DNA of 64,000 nucleotides from Acholeplasmataceae bacterium (GTDB lineage: Bacteria > Bacillota_I > Bacilli_A > Acholeplasmatales > Acholeplasmataceae). Shown here piece by piece: positions 9,274 to 18,059 of the stretch. The DNA is taken from NCBI GenBank assembly GCA_007692425.1, contig RECG01000010.1, forward strand, positions 21,996-85,995, given 5' to 3'. A model generated the notes under the pieces. It saw only the letters and a program-made list of their open reading frames with translations. It was not told the DNA's origin and did no database searches. The position numbers and the translations under genes are program-made. Numbering within the stretch: position 1 is the stretch's first letter; each line of letters starts with the position of its first letter.

Positions 9274-9297
9274 AAAAAAGTGCCTATCTAGGCACTT
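9274..9297 (-). terminator. Terminator of pduL
   Basis: The stem AAGTGCCTA / TAGGCACTT has a 2-nt loop and is followed by a T-run on the minus strand. It overlaps the pduL stop codon. Confidence 0.8.
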
Positions 9298-9886
9298 ATT
9301 GTTTGATGGTGTAGCTTTTCACCAGCTCGACGCCGTCACCGGTGTTGAGCATGAAGGCTGATCCGTCATCCGTGTCCAGATGACAGTCAAGGCTATATTT
9401 CGGACTGACCCTGCACAAGACGTTGTCTAAAATCCCGGCTTTGACACCACTGACTTTGAGACTGACCACGTCGCCGTCCTTGACGTCGTATGCCTTGGCA
9501 TCCTCCTCGGAAAAGTGGATGTGTCGGTCGGCGATGATCACGCCTTCTTTGATGTGCACCTGTCCATTCGGACCAATCAAGGTCGCGGCACCCGATCCCT
9601 TGGTGTCCCCAGACGATCTGACCGGTGCCTCGAACTTGTACCGGATGGCGTCGCTCCGGGAAACTTCGACCTGGGATGCCGGACGGACCGGACCAAGGAT
9701 GCGGACGCCGGCAAGCAGTTTGCCCTGCGGACTGACCACATCGATTTTTTCGATGGCTGCATATTGGCCGGGTTGGCTCAAGTCTTTCATCGGCGTGAGC
9801 GCATATGTTTTGCCAAACAAGATTTCCAGATGTTCCTGGCTCAGATGTGCGTGGCGCCCGGAAATTCCTACGGGTATTTTTTTCAT
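9296..9886 (-). CDS. pduL: PduL-type phosphate acyltransferase
   Basis: PduL interconverts acyl-CoA and acyl-phosphate (acetyl or propionyl), feeding acetate-kinase-type ATP synthesis. The 196-residue protein has the paired PduL barrels with their metal-binding histidines: GISGRHAHLS near residue 10, IADRHIHFS near 118, and LDCHLDTDDG near 170. No microcompartment targeting extension or shell genes are seen, so it probably serves as the cell's general phosphotransacetylase. AGGAGG precedes the ATG. It is transcribed divergently from the HIT gene and has its own terminator. Confidence 0.93.
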   Translation of the reverse strand: MKKIPVGISGRHAHLSQEHLEILFGKTYALTPMKDLSQPGQYAAIEKIDVVSPQGKLLAGVRILGPVRPASQVEVSRSDAIRYKFEAPVRSSGDTKGSGAATLIGPNGQVHIKEGVIIADRHIHFSEEDAKAYDVKDGDVVSLKVSGVKAGILDNVLCRVSPKYSLDCHLDTDDGSAFMLNTGDGVELVKSYTIKQ

Positions 9887-9980
9887 GGTTTCGTCCTCCT
9901 GTGTACGCGTTGATTATATCATTGATGCGGTTTATTTTCAATGCTTTCATGTTACAATAAAGCCGAAGGAGGGATGTTGA
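9887..9980. promoter_or_regulatory. Divergent promoter region pduL / HIT gene
   Basis: Minus-strand TATAAT at 9913-9918 serves pduL. Plus-strand extended -10 TGTTACAAT ending at 9958 serves the HIT gene, which has GAAGGAGGG just before its ATG. Confidence 0.55.
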
Positions 9981-10397
9981 ATGCCATCCGTATTCACAAA
10001 AATCATTGCCCGTGAAATTCCCGCTCATGTCGTTTATGAAGACGACCTTGTCATTGCCTTTCTTGATATCAGCCAAGCGACAAAAGGTCATACCCTGGTG
10101 GTGTCAAAAAGCGAAGTTGAAAACGTCTATGGGCTGTCTGATGAGTTGGCCGGACATCTATTTCGTGTCGCCGCCCGTTTGGCAAGAGCCATTCAAAAAG
10201 CGTTCAGCCCTGCAGGTTTGAATGTCTTGAACAACAACGGGGCCGTCGCCGGACAGACCGTCTTTCATTTTCATCTTCATTTGCTTCCGCGCTACGAGGA
10301 TGATGATGTCACCTTGGCGTTTGTCAACCATATGGACGACACCGGCCAAGAAGACTATAAAGAAAGAGCCAACCTGATTAAAGCGGCTCTATCGTAA
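9981..10397 (+). CDS. HIT-family nucleotide-binding hydrolase
   Basis: HIT proteins hydrolyse or transfer nucleoside phosphoramidates and dinucleotides; the substrate is not predictable here. The 138-residue protein has the Hint-like pattern FTKIIAREIPAHVVYEDD at the start and the catalytic triad HFHLHLLPRY near residue 97. It sits on the lagging strand, unlike its neighbours. Its 3' end overlaps the 3' end of the convergent histidine kinase gene by 20 bases, and no separate terminator is visible. Confidence 0.92.
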   Translation: MPSVFTKIIAREIPAHVVYEDDLVIAFLDISQATKGHTLVVSKSEVENVYGLSDELAGHLFRVAARLARAIQKAFSPAGLNVLNNNGAVAGQTVFHFHLHLLPRYEDDDVTLAFVNHMDDTGQEDYKERANLIKAALS

Positions 10398-11643
10398 ACA
10401 TGACGCCCTGGTTGATGTTTTCAACCCTGAGTTGTAAATTGAAGTGTGCAACCGTCCTTTGGACGATGCTCATGCCAAGACCAAATTGACCGTTTTGTCC
10501 TTTTTCGTATGGCTTGAACATCTGGTCAAGAAATTTATCGCTGATCGGCTCACCGTCGTTATAGAAGGTGAGCTTTTTTTGTTTCAGTTTGATGATGATG
10601 GTGGTTTTGGCATAGCGTAGCGCGTTATCGACAATATTCGCGAAGGCGCTATAGAAGTTTTCCTTGACACCGAAATAGGTCGATTCGTCCAAATCAAGTT
10701 CGAATTTGATGTTGGTCCTGTACTTCTGGCTATCCACGATGTTGATAATCAAGTCCTTGACTTTGACATTGACGAATTCGCTCGGGTCCTTCAAATACTC
10801 CAATTTGCTTAATTCAAGAAGCTGTTTGACCTTTTGGTTGAGAATGTCGGTCTGCTTGACGATGACTTGCGCTTCCTTGATGTCAGACACGCCGTCGGCA
10901 ATCGCTTCAGCATAGGACTGGATGACGGCAATCGGTGTTTTGAAATCATGACTGATGTTTTGTAGCATCTCTTGTTTGATCTTCTCGCTTGATTCGATTT
11001 CTTGCCGCATGCGTTCAATCGTCTGGGCAAGTTCCGTGATTTCGTCGCTGCCGTCGATTTCAATCGGAACTTTATAGTCGTTGCTGCTCAAGATGGCGAC
11101 CTCGCCCCTGAGTCGCTTGACGCGCTCGACCGTGATTCTTGACCACATCAAAATAATCAGATTACCTAGTAAAACAAGTGCAATAAAGCTGATTCTGGTC
11201 AATGCTGTGAACGACGAACCAACCGTTTGAAGATAGGTTTCTCCGGTGAACACGATGATTAGCAACTCATTGGGCCTGCGGTCGATGCGAAAATGATAGG
11301 TTTGTCCGTCAAACACCTCTTCCTTGGACATGCCCGGCCAGTGATGGAGCCTGTTGATGACCTGCGTGGCCGTATAGTGCCCATCCAACACACCTAGATT
11401 GTATTCGCTGAGAATCACGCCGTTGACAAGGTCATAAATGACGTAACCGTTGTGTTCACTGGTGAAGTGGTCTTCAAGATTATGTCTGACTTCGTTGAAA
11501 TAATTGTTCAGTTGTTCAATGTTTTGATCGTGACGAAACTCTTCAAAGACCCGGTTCAAGGCAAAAATAAAAAGCAGACTCGTCAACAGTGTCACAATGG
11601 TGAAGATGAGATTCAATTGCGTGGTCAGCTTGATTTGTTTCAT
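10378..11643 (-). CDS. Two-component sensor histidine kinase
   Basis: This is a membrane sensor kinase of 421 residues. One membrane segment lies at about 11-31 and a second at about 150-168, enclosing an extracellular sensor of about 120 residues; a HAMP-like linker follows. The phosphoacceptor is His232 in NISHDFKTPIAVI. The N box is NIVDNALRYA and the G box is GQFGLGMSIV. The signal sensed is unknown. It overlaps the response regulator by 4 bases (ATGA), so the pair is coupled. Kinase and regulator are downstream of serS on the same strand but have their own promoter. Confidence 0.94.
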   Translation of the reverse strand: MKQIKLTTQLNLIFTIVTLLTSLLFIFALNRVFEEFRHDQNIEQLNNYFNEVRHNLEDHFTSEHNGYVIYDLVNGVILSEYNLGVLDGHYTATQVINRLHHWPGMSKEEVFDGQTYHFRIDRRPNELLIIVFTGETYLQTVGSSFTALTRISFIALVLLGNLIILMWSRITVERVKRLRGEVAILSSNDYKVPIEIDGSDEITELAQTIERMRQEIESSEKIKQEMLQNISHDFKTPIAVIQSYAEAIADGVSDIKEAQVIVKQTDILNQKVKQLLELSKLEYLKDPSEFVNVKVKDLIINIVDSQKYRTNIKFELDLDESTYFGVKENFYSAFANIVDNALRYAKTTIIIKLKQKKLTFYNDGEPISDKFLDQMFKPYEKGQNGQFGLGMSIVQRTVAHFNLQLRVENINQGVMFTIEPL

Positions 11644-12293
11644 AACAACCGATATCCGAAGCCGTAGATGGTTTCAATTTTCAATTCTGGCATTTTATGT
11701 CTAAGTCGTCTGAGCAAGTCATCGACGACCCGGTCGCTTCCGAAATAATTCTCGCCCCAAACCTGTTTGAGAATTTCTTTCCTTTCAAAGGCAACATTAA
11801 GATTTTTGACAAAGAAAAGCAAGAGTTCGAATTCTTTATTGGTCAAATCAATCATGCTTTCGTTCGTTTTGATTTCCCTTTTTGTCAAATTGATTTCATA
11901 CGGTCCGTATTGCGTGATTTCCGTGTTTTGGGGTTGTTGACGACGTAAAATCGCCTTGACTCTGAGAATCAGTTCGCGAGGCGAATAAGGTTTGGCGAGA
12001 TAGTCATCACTACCGAGTTCAAGACCCATGATCTTGTCCAAATCCTGGTCACGGGCGGATGTGAAGATGATGGCGGCCGGATTGTTGTTTTGCTTGAGTT
12101 GGCGGATGATATCATAGCCGTTGACTTCCCCTGTCAACATGATGTCGAGAATCCAAAGATCGACAGGATCATCGATGTGTTCGAGGGCGGTTTCTCCATC
12201 ATGAAAAACGGTGATGTCATAGCCTTCGCGCAAGAGATATTTACGGATGATTTCGGCTAAATCTTTTTCATCTTCAACATAATATATCTTCAT
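11640..12293 (-). CDS. OmpR-family response regulator
   Basis: This 217-residue protein has a receiver domain with phosphoacceptor Asp50 (LWILDIMLTG), acidic pair EDE at residues 7-9, and the conserved Lys in LAKPYSPRE. A winged-helix DNA-binding domain follows, ending ETIYGFGYRLL. It partners the overlapping histidine kinase. The ATG has AAGGG upstream. Its leader holds a hairpin at the predicted transcript 5' end. Confidence 0.95.
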   Translation of the reverse strand: MKIYYVEDEKDLAEIIRKYLLREGYDITVFHDGETALEHIDDPVDLWILDIMLTGEVNGYDIIRQLKQNNNPAAIIFTSARDQDLDKIMGLELGSDDYLAKPYSPRELILRVKAILRRQQPQNTEITQYGPYEINLTKREIKTNESMIDLTNKEFELLLFFVKNLNVAFERKEILKQVWGENYFGSDRVVDDLLRRLRHKMPELKIETIYGFGYRLL

Positions 12294-12320
12294 ATTTCCA
12301 TACCCTTCTTTACGTCAAAT

Positions 12321-12346
12321 GAGCGCACTTTCGCACACTCATTATA
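12321..12346 (-). promoter_or_regulatory. Promoter and 5' hairpin of the two-component operon
   Basis: On the minus strand TGGTATAAT (the -10 is at 12341-12346) is followed directly by GAGTGTGC-GAAA-GTGCGCTC at 12321-12340. This 8-bp stem (including G-U pairs) is capped by a GNRA-type GAAA loop. It could stabilise the 5' end or act as an inverted-repeat operator. The rest of the 12294-12427 gap shows nothing further. Confidence 0.5.
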
Positions 12347-12427
12347 CCATAGCAAGGCGCCATCAAATGAAAATTGATTGCCTTGGTTGTCGTCGCTGCC
12401 GATCTTGTCAGACCGTGGGAAATTGTG

Positions 12428-13705
12428 TTACTTGATCGTCTCTGTTTTCATGTAGGGAACAAGCGCTTTTGGAACGGTGATCGTCCCATCCTCATTTTGA
12501 TAATTTTCGATGATGGCGATCATTGTTCGTCCGATTGCAAGCCCTGATCCATTCAGGGTGTGGACATATTCGGTCTTGCTTTCGCGGGTGCGCTTGAAAC
12601 GGATGTTGGCGCGTCTGGCCTGGAAATCCTCGGCATTGCTGATCGAGCCGATTTCACGATACATGCCCTGCCCGGGAAGCCAGACTTCGATATCATATGT
12701 CTTTGCCATGGCAAACCCCAGATCCCCTGTGGAAAGGATGACCACGCGATACGGAATCTCTAACAATTGCAAGACTTTTTCCGAATGTCGGAGCATACGG
12801 TCGAGTTCATCATATGATTCCTCTGGCTTGGTGAACTTGATCAATTCAACTTTGTTGAACTGGTGTTGCCTGAGAATGCCGCGTGTGTCTTTGCCGGCTG
12901 ATCCCGCTTCAGATCGGAACGCCGTCGTGAATGCGACATATGAAATCGGCAACAAATCGCCGTCAATGATTTCATCCCGGTAATAGTTGATGGCGGGCAC
13001 TTCCGCGGTCGGATTAAGAAACCACTGTGTCTCTGGTGTGCCAACCGGAAAAGCGTCTTCCCTGAATTTGGGAAACTGGCCGGTGGCGAACATGCTTTTC
13101 TCGTTGACGATAAACGGTGGAATCATTTCTGTATAGCCGTGTTCCTGGCTGTGCAGGTCCATCATGAACTGAATCAGCGCCCGTTCAAGGCGTGCCCCAA
13201 GGCCGATGTCGACCACAAAACGGCTGCCGGTAATCTTGGCTGCCCGTTCGAAATCGAGAATGCCCAATGCTTCGCTGAGTTCACTATGGTCTTTAATCGG
13301 AAAATTAAATGTTTTAGGTTTTCCGATTTTTTTGATTTCTTTGTTTGCGGTGTCATCTTGACCAACGGGAACGCTGTCGTGCGGCAGGTTTGGTGTTGTC
13401 GCAAGCAAACCATCAATCGTCATCTCAATCCTGGCCAGCTTGTCGTCTAATGCCTTGATCTCGCTTCCTAAGTTGGCGACTTCGTTCAGGATGGCTGTAG
13501 GATCTTGTTTGTTTCGTTTTAACTCACCAATTCTTTTTGAGGCCTCGTTGCGTTGTGCTTTTCTGGCTTCAACCGCTTGAATGACTTGTTTCCTGTCTTG
13601 CTGGTGCGCAGCCACTTGTCGCAAATAACCAAAATCACCACCCCGGGTGTTCAACTTCTTGATGATGTCTTCAATGTTTTCTGTCACGTGTTTTAAATCC
13701 AACAT
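12428..13705 (-). CDS. serS: Seryl-tRNA synthetase
   Basis: SerS charges tRNA-Ser. At 425 residues it has the N-terminal coiled-coil arm (residues about 30-100) and the class II motifs, including [39 protein letters not shown] (motif 2 region) and the motif 3 block [20 protein letters not shown] set the start at ATG 13705 ([13 protein letters not shown]), which has GGAGG directly upstream. The same frame is open for 61 more codons, but that stretch is the T-box leader RNA. Confidence 0.97.
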   Translation of the reverse strand: MLDLKHVTENIEDIIKKLNTRGGDFGYLRQVAAHQQDRKQVIQAVEARKAQRNEASKRIGELKRNKQDPTAILNEVANLGSEIKALDDKLARIEMTIDGLLATTPNLPHDSVPVGQDDTANKEIKKIGKPKTFNFPIKDHSELSEALGILDFERAAKITGSRFVVDIGLGARLERALIQFMMDLHSQEHGYTEMIPPFIVNEKSMFATGQFPKFREDAFPVGTPETQWFLNPTAEVPAINYYRDEIIDGDLLPISYVAFTTAFRSEAGSAGKDTRGILRQHQFNKVELIKFTKPEESYDELDRMLRHSEKVLQLLEIPYRVVILSTGDLGFAMAKTYDIEVWLPGQGMYREIGSISNAEDFQARRANIRFKRTRESKTEYVHTLNGSGLAIGRTMIAIIENYQNEDGTITVPKALVPYMKTETIK

Positions 13706-13721
13706 GGTTGTTTCCTCCATA

Positions 13722-13936
13722 AAAAGAGCGCCCTTAGAAAGATCTAAGGACGTCGTCATGACGCGGTGCCACCTTAGTTCCGGATACATGTTCCGGCCCT
13801 CATCTGTCTTTAACGCCGACTTGCGGGTGTGATTAGCACCACTGGAAGAGGGGATTCGCCCTTTGCCTGATCCGTTTCCACCGACCACGGATTCTCTATG
13901 ACAGGGTCCTGGGTTACTATGCTCTTCTGCGTGTTA
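13722..13936 (-). ncRNA. T-box riboswitch, serine-specific, upstream of serS
   Basis: The T-box senses uncharged tRNA-Ser and allows serS read-through. On the minus strand the T-box sequence AACTAAGGTGGCACCGCG lies at 13762-13779. The terminator stem CCTTAGA-TCTT-TCTAAGG plus T-run follows at about 13725-13753. In stem I, GAA-UCC-C-CUCU places a serine codon UCC (13852-13854) in the specifier position, matching the gene regulated. Confidence 0.93.
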
Positions 13937-13941
13937 CTCCC

Positions 13942-13970
13942 ATTATAAGTTTTTCATTGCCAAAAGTAAA
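13942..13970 (-). promoter_or_regulatory. Promoter of the serS T-box transcript
   Basis: On the minus strand TTTACT (13965-13970), a 17-nt spacer and TATAAT (13942-13947) lie directly upstream of T-box stem I. Confidence 0.6.
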
Positions 13971-13982
13971 GGGCTCCTTGCT

Positions 13983-14011
13983 TTGACATTTCGCGGTCGC
14001 TTCCTTATAAT
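13983..14011 (+). promoter_or_regulatory. Consensus promoter of the O-antigen-ligase-like gene
   Basis: A perfect TTGACA (13983-13988), a 17-nt spacer and a perfect TATAAT (14006-14011) lie 33 nt before the ATG. It diverges from the serS promoter only 13 bases away. Confidence 0.85.
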
Positions 14012-14044
14012 AGAATCGGCATTCGTTTTAGCCACGGAGGCTTT

Positions 14045-15427
14045 ATGAAATCCCTTGAACGTTTTCTCAATAGTGGTTGGTACATCATGTTGGTGTTTGG
14101 TTTCACGTTCTTGAGTTGGACGTTTTACCAAGATTCACCGCCTCATGAATTCAACGTTTATAACATGGCCGGCGTGTTTTTTTTAATTTTGGTTTTTGGC
14201 GTTGTCATTGCCTTATATCAAAATACGTTGTATACGATTCCGCTTTTGATGTCTTTCTTGTTTGTGATCAGCAAAACCGACATGACCTTTGAGACAGTGG
14301 CCCAGATGGGCTTTCCTTATATTGCTTTTTTTATCTTTTTGCTTGGTCCTGTGATTCACATCATCCGTTTCCGGCCCAAGCCGAAGTTCGGAAGATTGAT
14401 GATCGGGCTTGTTTTGATTGCCGTCGCCTATTTGGTTCCTTTAACCTATCTTCCTTTTGACGTGCGCGCCATTCCAGTTTCCATCATGGGCGTGCTTTAT
14501 GTGCTTGTTTACCTGTTTTTGTCAAGCACGACGAAGGGCAACCTTGATTATTTGTTCAAAATCATGATCTTTGCCAATTTGCTGTTCACCGCACAAGTGT
14601 TTGTTTATGTCTATCGGGGCATGCAGTTGTTTCCTGATCAGGATTTGTATCGGCGGTTGCTTCAAGGCTGGAACCGCAATTTGGGCTGGGCGAACATCAA
14701 CGACATGTGCTTTTATATTGCGCTGACGTTTCCTGCTTATGTTTACTTCATTTTCAAGAAACCGCAAAGCTGGCTGTACTGGGCGCTGATGTTGTTGCCT
14801 GTGACAGCCGTGATCTTGTCTACATCGCGTGGCGGGGCAATCAGTTTTTCCATCGCCTTTTTGGGCTCTTTGTTTTTAATCGCGGTCCGCGGACGTAAAC
14901 CCCAGTTGTTAAGGGGGTTGGTCGTGTTTGGTGTCGCAGCTGTTTTCTTTGCTTTGAATTATGGCATGTTTGAATTGTGGTGGGAGATTTATTTTGATTC
15001 GTTTGGCGATGACTTGAATGCTTTTTCTTCGGGTCGGATCGCTATTTATAAACTTGGACTTGATGTGTTCAGGGAATATCCGTTGTTTGGTGGGGGGTGG
15101 CTGTCGTTGCAGTTGCTGCGCCCTGGCGCAAGACTGTTCGCGTATCATTCGTCCGTGATCCAGGCGTTGGCGGCCATGGGATTGTTTGGTCTTGTCGCCT
15201 TGCTTGTCCATTATTTTCAAGTGTTCTCATATATGTTTGAGAAGGTCTCGCTTGAGAAGTCTTTGTTTTTGATTGGTTATGTGGCCAGCCAGGTGCACGG
15301 TTTGATTGATAATGTCCAGTTTGACCTGCCTTATAGTGTATTGATTGTGATTTTCTTTGCCGTCTGGGAGACGGCGGAACGAAAGACGTCTTTTGAGTTG
15401 TCTTCGCGTTGTTATCTTGCTTGTTAA
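14045..15427 (+). CDS. O-antigen ligase / Wzy-like polytopic membrane protein
   Basis: This 460-residue protein has about ten or more hydrophobic segments and the O-antigen-ligase/polymerase signature STSRGGAISFSIAFLGSLF near residue 260. A large extracytoplasmic loop (about 310-375) precedes the last segments. Such proteins join glycan units carried on undecaprenyl lipids or attach them to acceptors. GGAGG precedes the ATG. It sits on the lagging strand with a consensus promoter and a bidirectional terminator, beside galU, and so probably acts in surface glycan assembly. The exact substrate is unknown. Confidence 0.85.
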   Translation: MKSLERFLNSGWYIMLVFGFTFLSWTFYQDSPPHEFNVYNMAGVFFLILVFGVVIALYQNTLYTIPLLMSFLFVISKTDMTFETVAQMGFPYIAFFIFLLGPVIHIIRFRPKPKFGRLMIGLVLIAVAYLVPLTYLPFDVRAIPVSIMGVLYVLVYLFLSSTTKGNLDYLFKIMIFANLLFTAQVFVYVYRGMQLFPDQDLYRRLLQGWNRNLGWANINDMCFYIALTFPAYVYFIFKKPQSWLYWALMLLPVTAVILSTSRGGAISFSIAFLGSLFLIAVRGRKPQLLRGLVVFGVAAVFFALNYGMFELWWEIYFDSFGDDLNAFSSGRIAIYKLGLDVFREYPLFGGGWLSLQLLRPGARLFAYHSSVIQALAAMGLFGLVALLVHYFQVFSYMFEKVSLEKSLFLIGYVASQVHGLIDNVQFDLPYSVLIVIFFAVWETAERKTSFELSSRCYLAC

Positions 15428-15429
15428 TT

Positions 15430-15464
15430 AAAAAAAATGACGCCGGCCGGCGTCAATTTTTTTT
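15430..15464. terminator. Bidirectional terminator between O-antigen-ligase-like gene and galU
   Basis: The palindrome TGACGCCGG / CCGGCGTCA is flanked by an A-run on the left and a T-run on the right. It serves both convergent genes and overlaps the 3' end of galU. Confidence 0.85.
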
Positions 15465-16316
15465 CTTCAGCATGTTTGCCAGATCCTCCTTGATTTCCGG
15501 ATTACGTAACCCGAAATCAAGGATTGCTTCGATGTAATCAACCTTGTTGCCGACATCATATCGCTTGCCGGTCATGTCGCATGCGTATACCTTTTCTTCC
15601 GACATCATTCTCAAGATGGCGTCCGTCAATTGGATTTCATTGCCGACACCGCGTTGCTGGTCACGCAAATATTTGAAGATGGTCGGCGTCAATACATACC
15701 TTCCGCCGATGGCGCTTCTGGATGGGGCCTCTTCGACTTTGGGTTTTTCAATGACACCAGCCAGTTCGGTGACGGCGCCTTTTTTTTCGCCTTTCGGAAT
15801 ACAGATACCATATCGTGATGTTTCCTTTTTGGGGACTTCGATGGTGCCGAGCACGCTGGTCTTGACTTGCTCATATACATCAATCAGTTGTTTGGTTACC
15901 GGTTTGGGGTCTCCCACATACATGTCGTCGCCCAAAAGCACCACGAAAGGTTCGTTACTGATGAAGGCTTCGGCCTGAAGCACGGCGTGTCCCAGACCCA
16001 GTTGTTCCTTTTGGCGGATGTAGTGGATGTTTGCACCTGTGGCGATATTTCTGATGATGCCGTATTCTTCTTTCTTGTTCTTGGAAAGCAGGATGGTTTC
16101 CAGTTCAAGGTTATAGTCAAAGTAATCGATGATGGCGTTTTTGTTGCTGCTGACAATCAACAAAATATCGGTGATGCCGCTTTCAATTGCTTCATTGACA
16201 ATGAACTCGATCGTCGGTCGATCAATGATGGGTAACAGCTCTTTAGGGAGTGCTTTGGTAATCGGTAAAAACCTGGTGCCGTATCCGGCGGCGGGAATCA
16301 CAGCTTTTCGAATCAT
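15453..16316 (-). CDS. galU: UTP-glucose-1-phosphate uridylyltransferase
   Basis: GalU makes UDP-glucose for surface glycans and glycolipids. The 287-residue protein starts MIRKAVIPAAGYGTRFLP, the nucleotide-binding signature, and contains ALPKELLPIIDRPTIEFIVNEA and VLLGDDMYVG. The start is ATG 16316, which has AAGGAGG upstream and overlaps the stop of the DUF368 gene as ATGA. A longer open frame upstream lies inside that gene and is discarded. UDP-glucose could feed the GalE encoded nearby. Confidence 0.96.
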   Translation of the reverse strand: MIRKAVIPAAGYGTRFLPITKALPKELLPIIDRPTIEFIVNEAIESGITDILLIVSSNKNAIIDYFDYNLELETILLSKNKKEEYGIIRNIATGANIHYIRQKEQLGLGHAVLQAEAFISNEPFVVLLGDDMYVGDPKPVTKQLIDVYEQVKTSVLGTIEVPKKETSRYGICIPKGEKKGAVTELAGVIEKPKVEEAPSRSAIGGRYVLTPTIFKYLRDQQRGVGNEIQLTDAILRMMSEEKVYACDMTGKRYDVGNKVDYIEAILDFGLRNPEIKEDLANMLKKKN

Positions 16317-17197
16317 TTGATTTCCTCCTTGTGTTGACGGTTCTTTGCCAACCATTGTGTGGCTGCATATCCAGCCAGAAAAAGCAAGATGCCGATGAGC
16401 CATAAATACCATGCCGTGTTTGCATAATTAACAGTGGTGTGGTCATCCAATGTAACCAGGATATTGATGGGTGACACCACCACCACACCGAGCACGGCAT
16501 AATAAAATATGGACCGGTATCGTTTCAAAAGTAACGCCATGACCTTGCCCATCAAGAGCAAGGTGACAATGCCTCCCAAAGCGATGACAAGCACCATCGG
16601 CATTTGCTGCGCGACCGCACTATAATCTCCGCTGAAAACAGCTGCAATAAAATCGTTGCCGACGGTCAGTAATATGTGATAATATCCAAGCGCCATCAAC
16701 ATGGTCGCGGCACTCAATCCGGGGATGATCAACGAGATGGCCGTCAATGCCCCGATGACAAACAAGATGAACAAATAAGCCAGGCTTCCGACTGTTGCAG
16801 TTTGTTCGGTTACGAATAGAAAGGCCAACATGACGAGACCTGCCGCGGGTGCGGCCAACCACGACAGATGAATCTTGACAGCCTGTGTCGCTTCTCTGTT
16901 CAACCCGCGTATACCACCAATGATGAAACCGATAAATAACAAGGTGACCGGAAGTGGTGCAACCTCAAACACAAGACGTATGACGAAGAATCCCAAGAGA
17001 AGTCCCAGGATGACGCCGACGATATATTGCCATACTGATGCAATGGCGCGCAGCGGTTGTCGTGTCACGTTGTCCAAGGCTTCGATCAGCTCGTGATAGA
17101 TGTGCAGGATTGCAGCGACCATCGATCCGCTGATGCCGGGTAAAATACTGCCCATGCCAACCAGGCTTCCTTTGATGATTTTAACGGCGTGGCGCAT
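16313..17197 (-). CDS. DUF368 membrane protein, PopT-like undecaprenyl-phosphate translocase
   Basis: DUF368 proteins (PopT) were recently assigned, with the DedA family, to flipping undecaprenyl phosphate back to the inner leaflet. This 294-residue protein has about eight or more membrane segments and the family blocks KGSLVGMGSILPGISGSMVAAIL near its start and LIIPGLSAATMLMALGYYH in the second half, a pseudo-repeat of PG(I/L)S motifs. The start at ATG 17197 is preceded by AAAGGGGA. It overlaps galU and is divergent from uppP, so two steps of carrier-lipid recycling lie side by side. Confidence 0.88.
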   Translation of the reverse strand: MRHAVKIIKGSLVGMGSILPGISGSMVAAILHIYHELIEALDNVTRQPLRAIASVWQYIVGVILGLLLGFFVIRLVFEVAPLPVTLLFIGFIIGGIRGLNREATQAVKIHLSWLAAPAAGLVMLAFLFVTEQTATVGSLAYLFILFVIGALTAISLIIPGLSAATMLMALGYYHILLTVGNDFIAAVFSGDYSAVAQQMPMVLVIALGGIVTLLLMGKVMALLLKRYRSIFYYAVLGVVVVSPINILVTLDDHTTVNYANTAWYLWLIGILLFLAGYAATQWLAKNRQHKEEIK

Positions 17198-18059
17198 GAA
17201 AACAGATCCCCTTTGCCTTGCGTGTTTGATTGTTGTTTGCGTGCATTGTTTAGTCTCCCGATCACAAATCTGCCCGTGTTGCGTGTTTGCGTTTTCTATC
17301 ATTGTCACTTCTTATTATATCATTAATCCGATATGCTGAGACACATTCGAATCAGGTTGTCTGTTTGTTGGTTTTGAAATCAACCCCGCCGCTTTAAACG
17401 GAAGTTCGGCTTGTCAATAATCAAACAGTCCGCCATCTCTAAATTTTCAATCAAGCCTCGTATATGTCAACTTTTTCACAATGTTATTTCGCTCTATTGT
17501 GCGATTTTACAGTTGTTTTGAGTTGAAACACGTCTGAACGACCAAATATTAGTTAAATTATTATACATATTTAATATGTTTTTGATACTTGTCTCGCGCA
17601 TTTTTGTGTCAGATTTCGGGTGTGCTTTTTGTTGGATATTATCAACTTTTTTTGATGGTGGTTTTTTAAAACGTGAAAAATTGGTTTTGTCGTTTTATGT
17701 GTTTTTCTCTTTTTCTCTATCCTTTTACCTGTTTTTGATTGATTCGGATATTCGCTTCATGGCGCGACATTTCATTTGTTGGTTTTTATTATATATCGCA
17801 AAATCGCTTTTTTTGTGTTTTCAAATCTTTCATATGTTTGTGATTTTTCATTTTCGTTTTCTTTTTTCTCTTGTGTTTTATGTGTGTTTGTCCTACTCGT
17901 GTTTAGACCGGGCTCTTTATGACATGATCCGCTATGTTTCGCGACTGGTTCTTTTTGTTTGTTTTGCTTGTGTTTTTGTGAGCGTCATGATTTGGTGTTT
18001 TCTGTTCTTATTGCGCGTCAATTTTTGTTCCTTGTGTTATAATGATTTCGGTGATCAAC
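17198..18059. other. Long T-rich intergenic region between DUF368 gene and uppP
   Basis: This is the longest gap in the window (about 860 bases). Minus-strand TATAAT at 17314-17319 probably serves the DUF368 gene. From about 17560 to 18040 the plus strand is extremely T-rich: 34 of 60 bases at 17701-17760 and 38 of 60 at 17821-17880. One frame (17576-18067) stays open for 163 codons, but it has no ribosome-binding site. Its Phe/Leu/Cys-rich product is what T-rich DNA gives by chance, and it runs into uppP. I do not call it a gene. Confidence 0.6.
18035..18043 (+). promoter_or_regulatory. Extended -10 promoter of uppP
   Basis: TGTTATAAT is present, with TATAAT at 18038-18043. It overlaps a possible upstream ATG at 18042, so translation must begin at the next ATG (18060). 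The leader is predicted to be only about 10 nt. Confidence 0.65.

Noticed and set aside
13706..13888. N-terminal extension of serS
   Set aside because: The open frame upstream of ATG 13705 is the T-box leader RNA; GGAGG is placed for the shorter start.
17345..17354. TTCGAATC resembling a tRNA T-loop
   Set aside because: No paired T-stem, anticodon arm or acceptor stem can be drawn around it.
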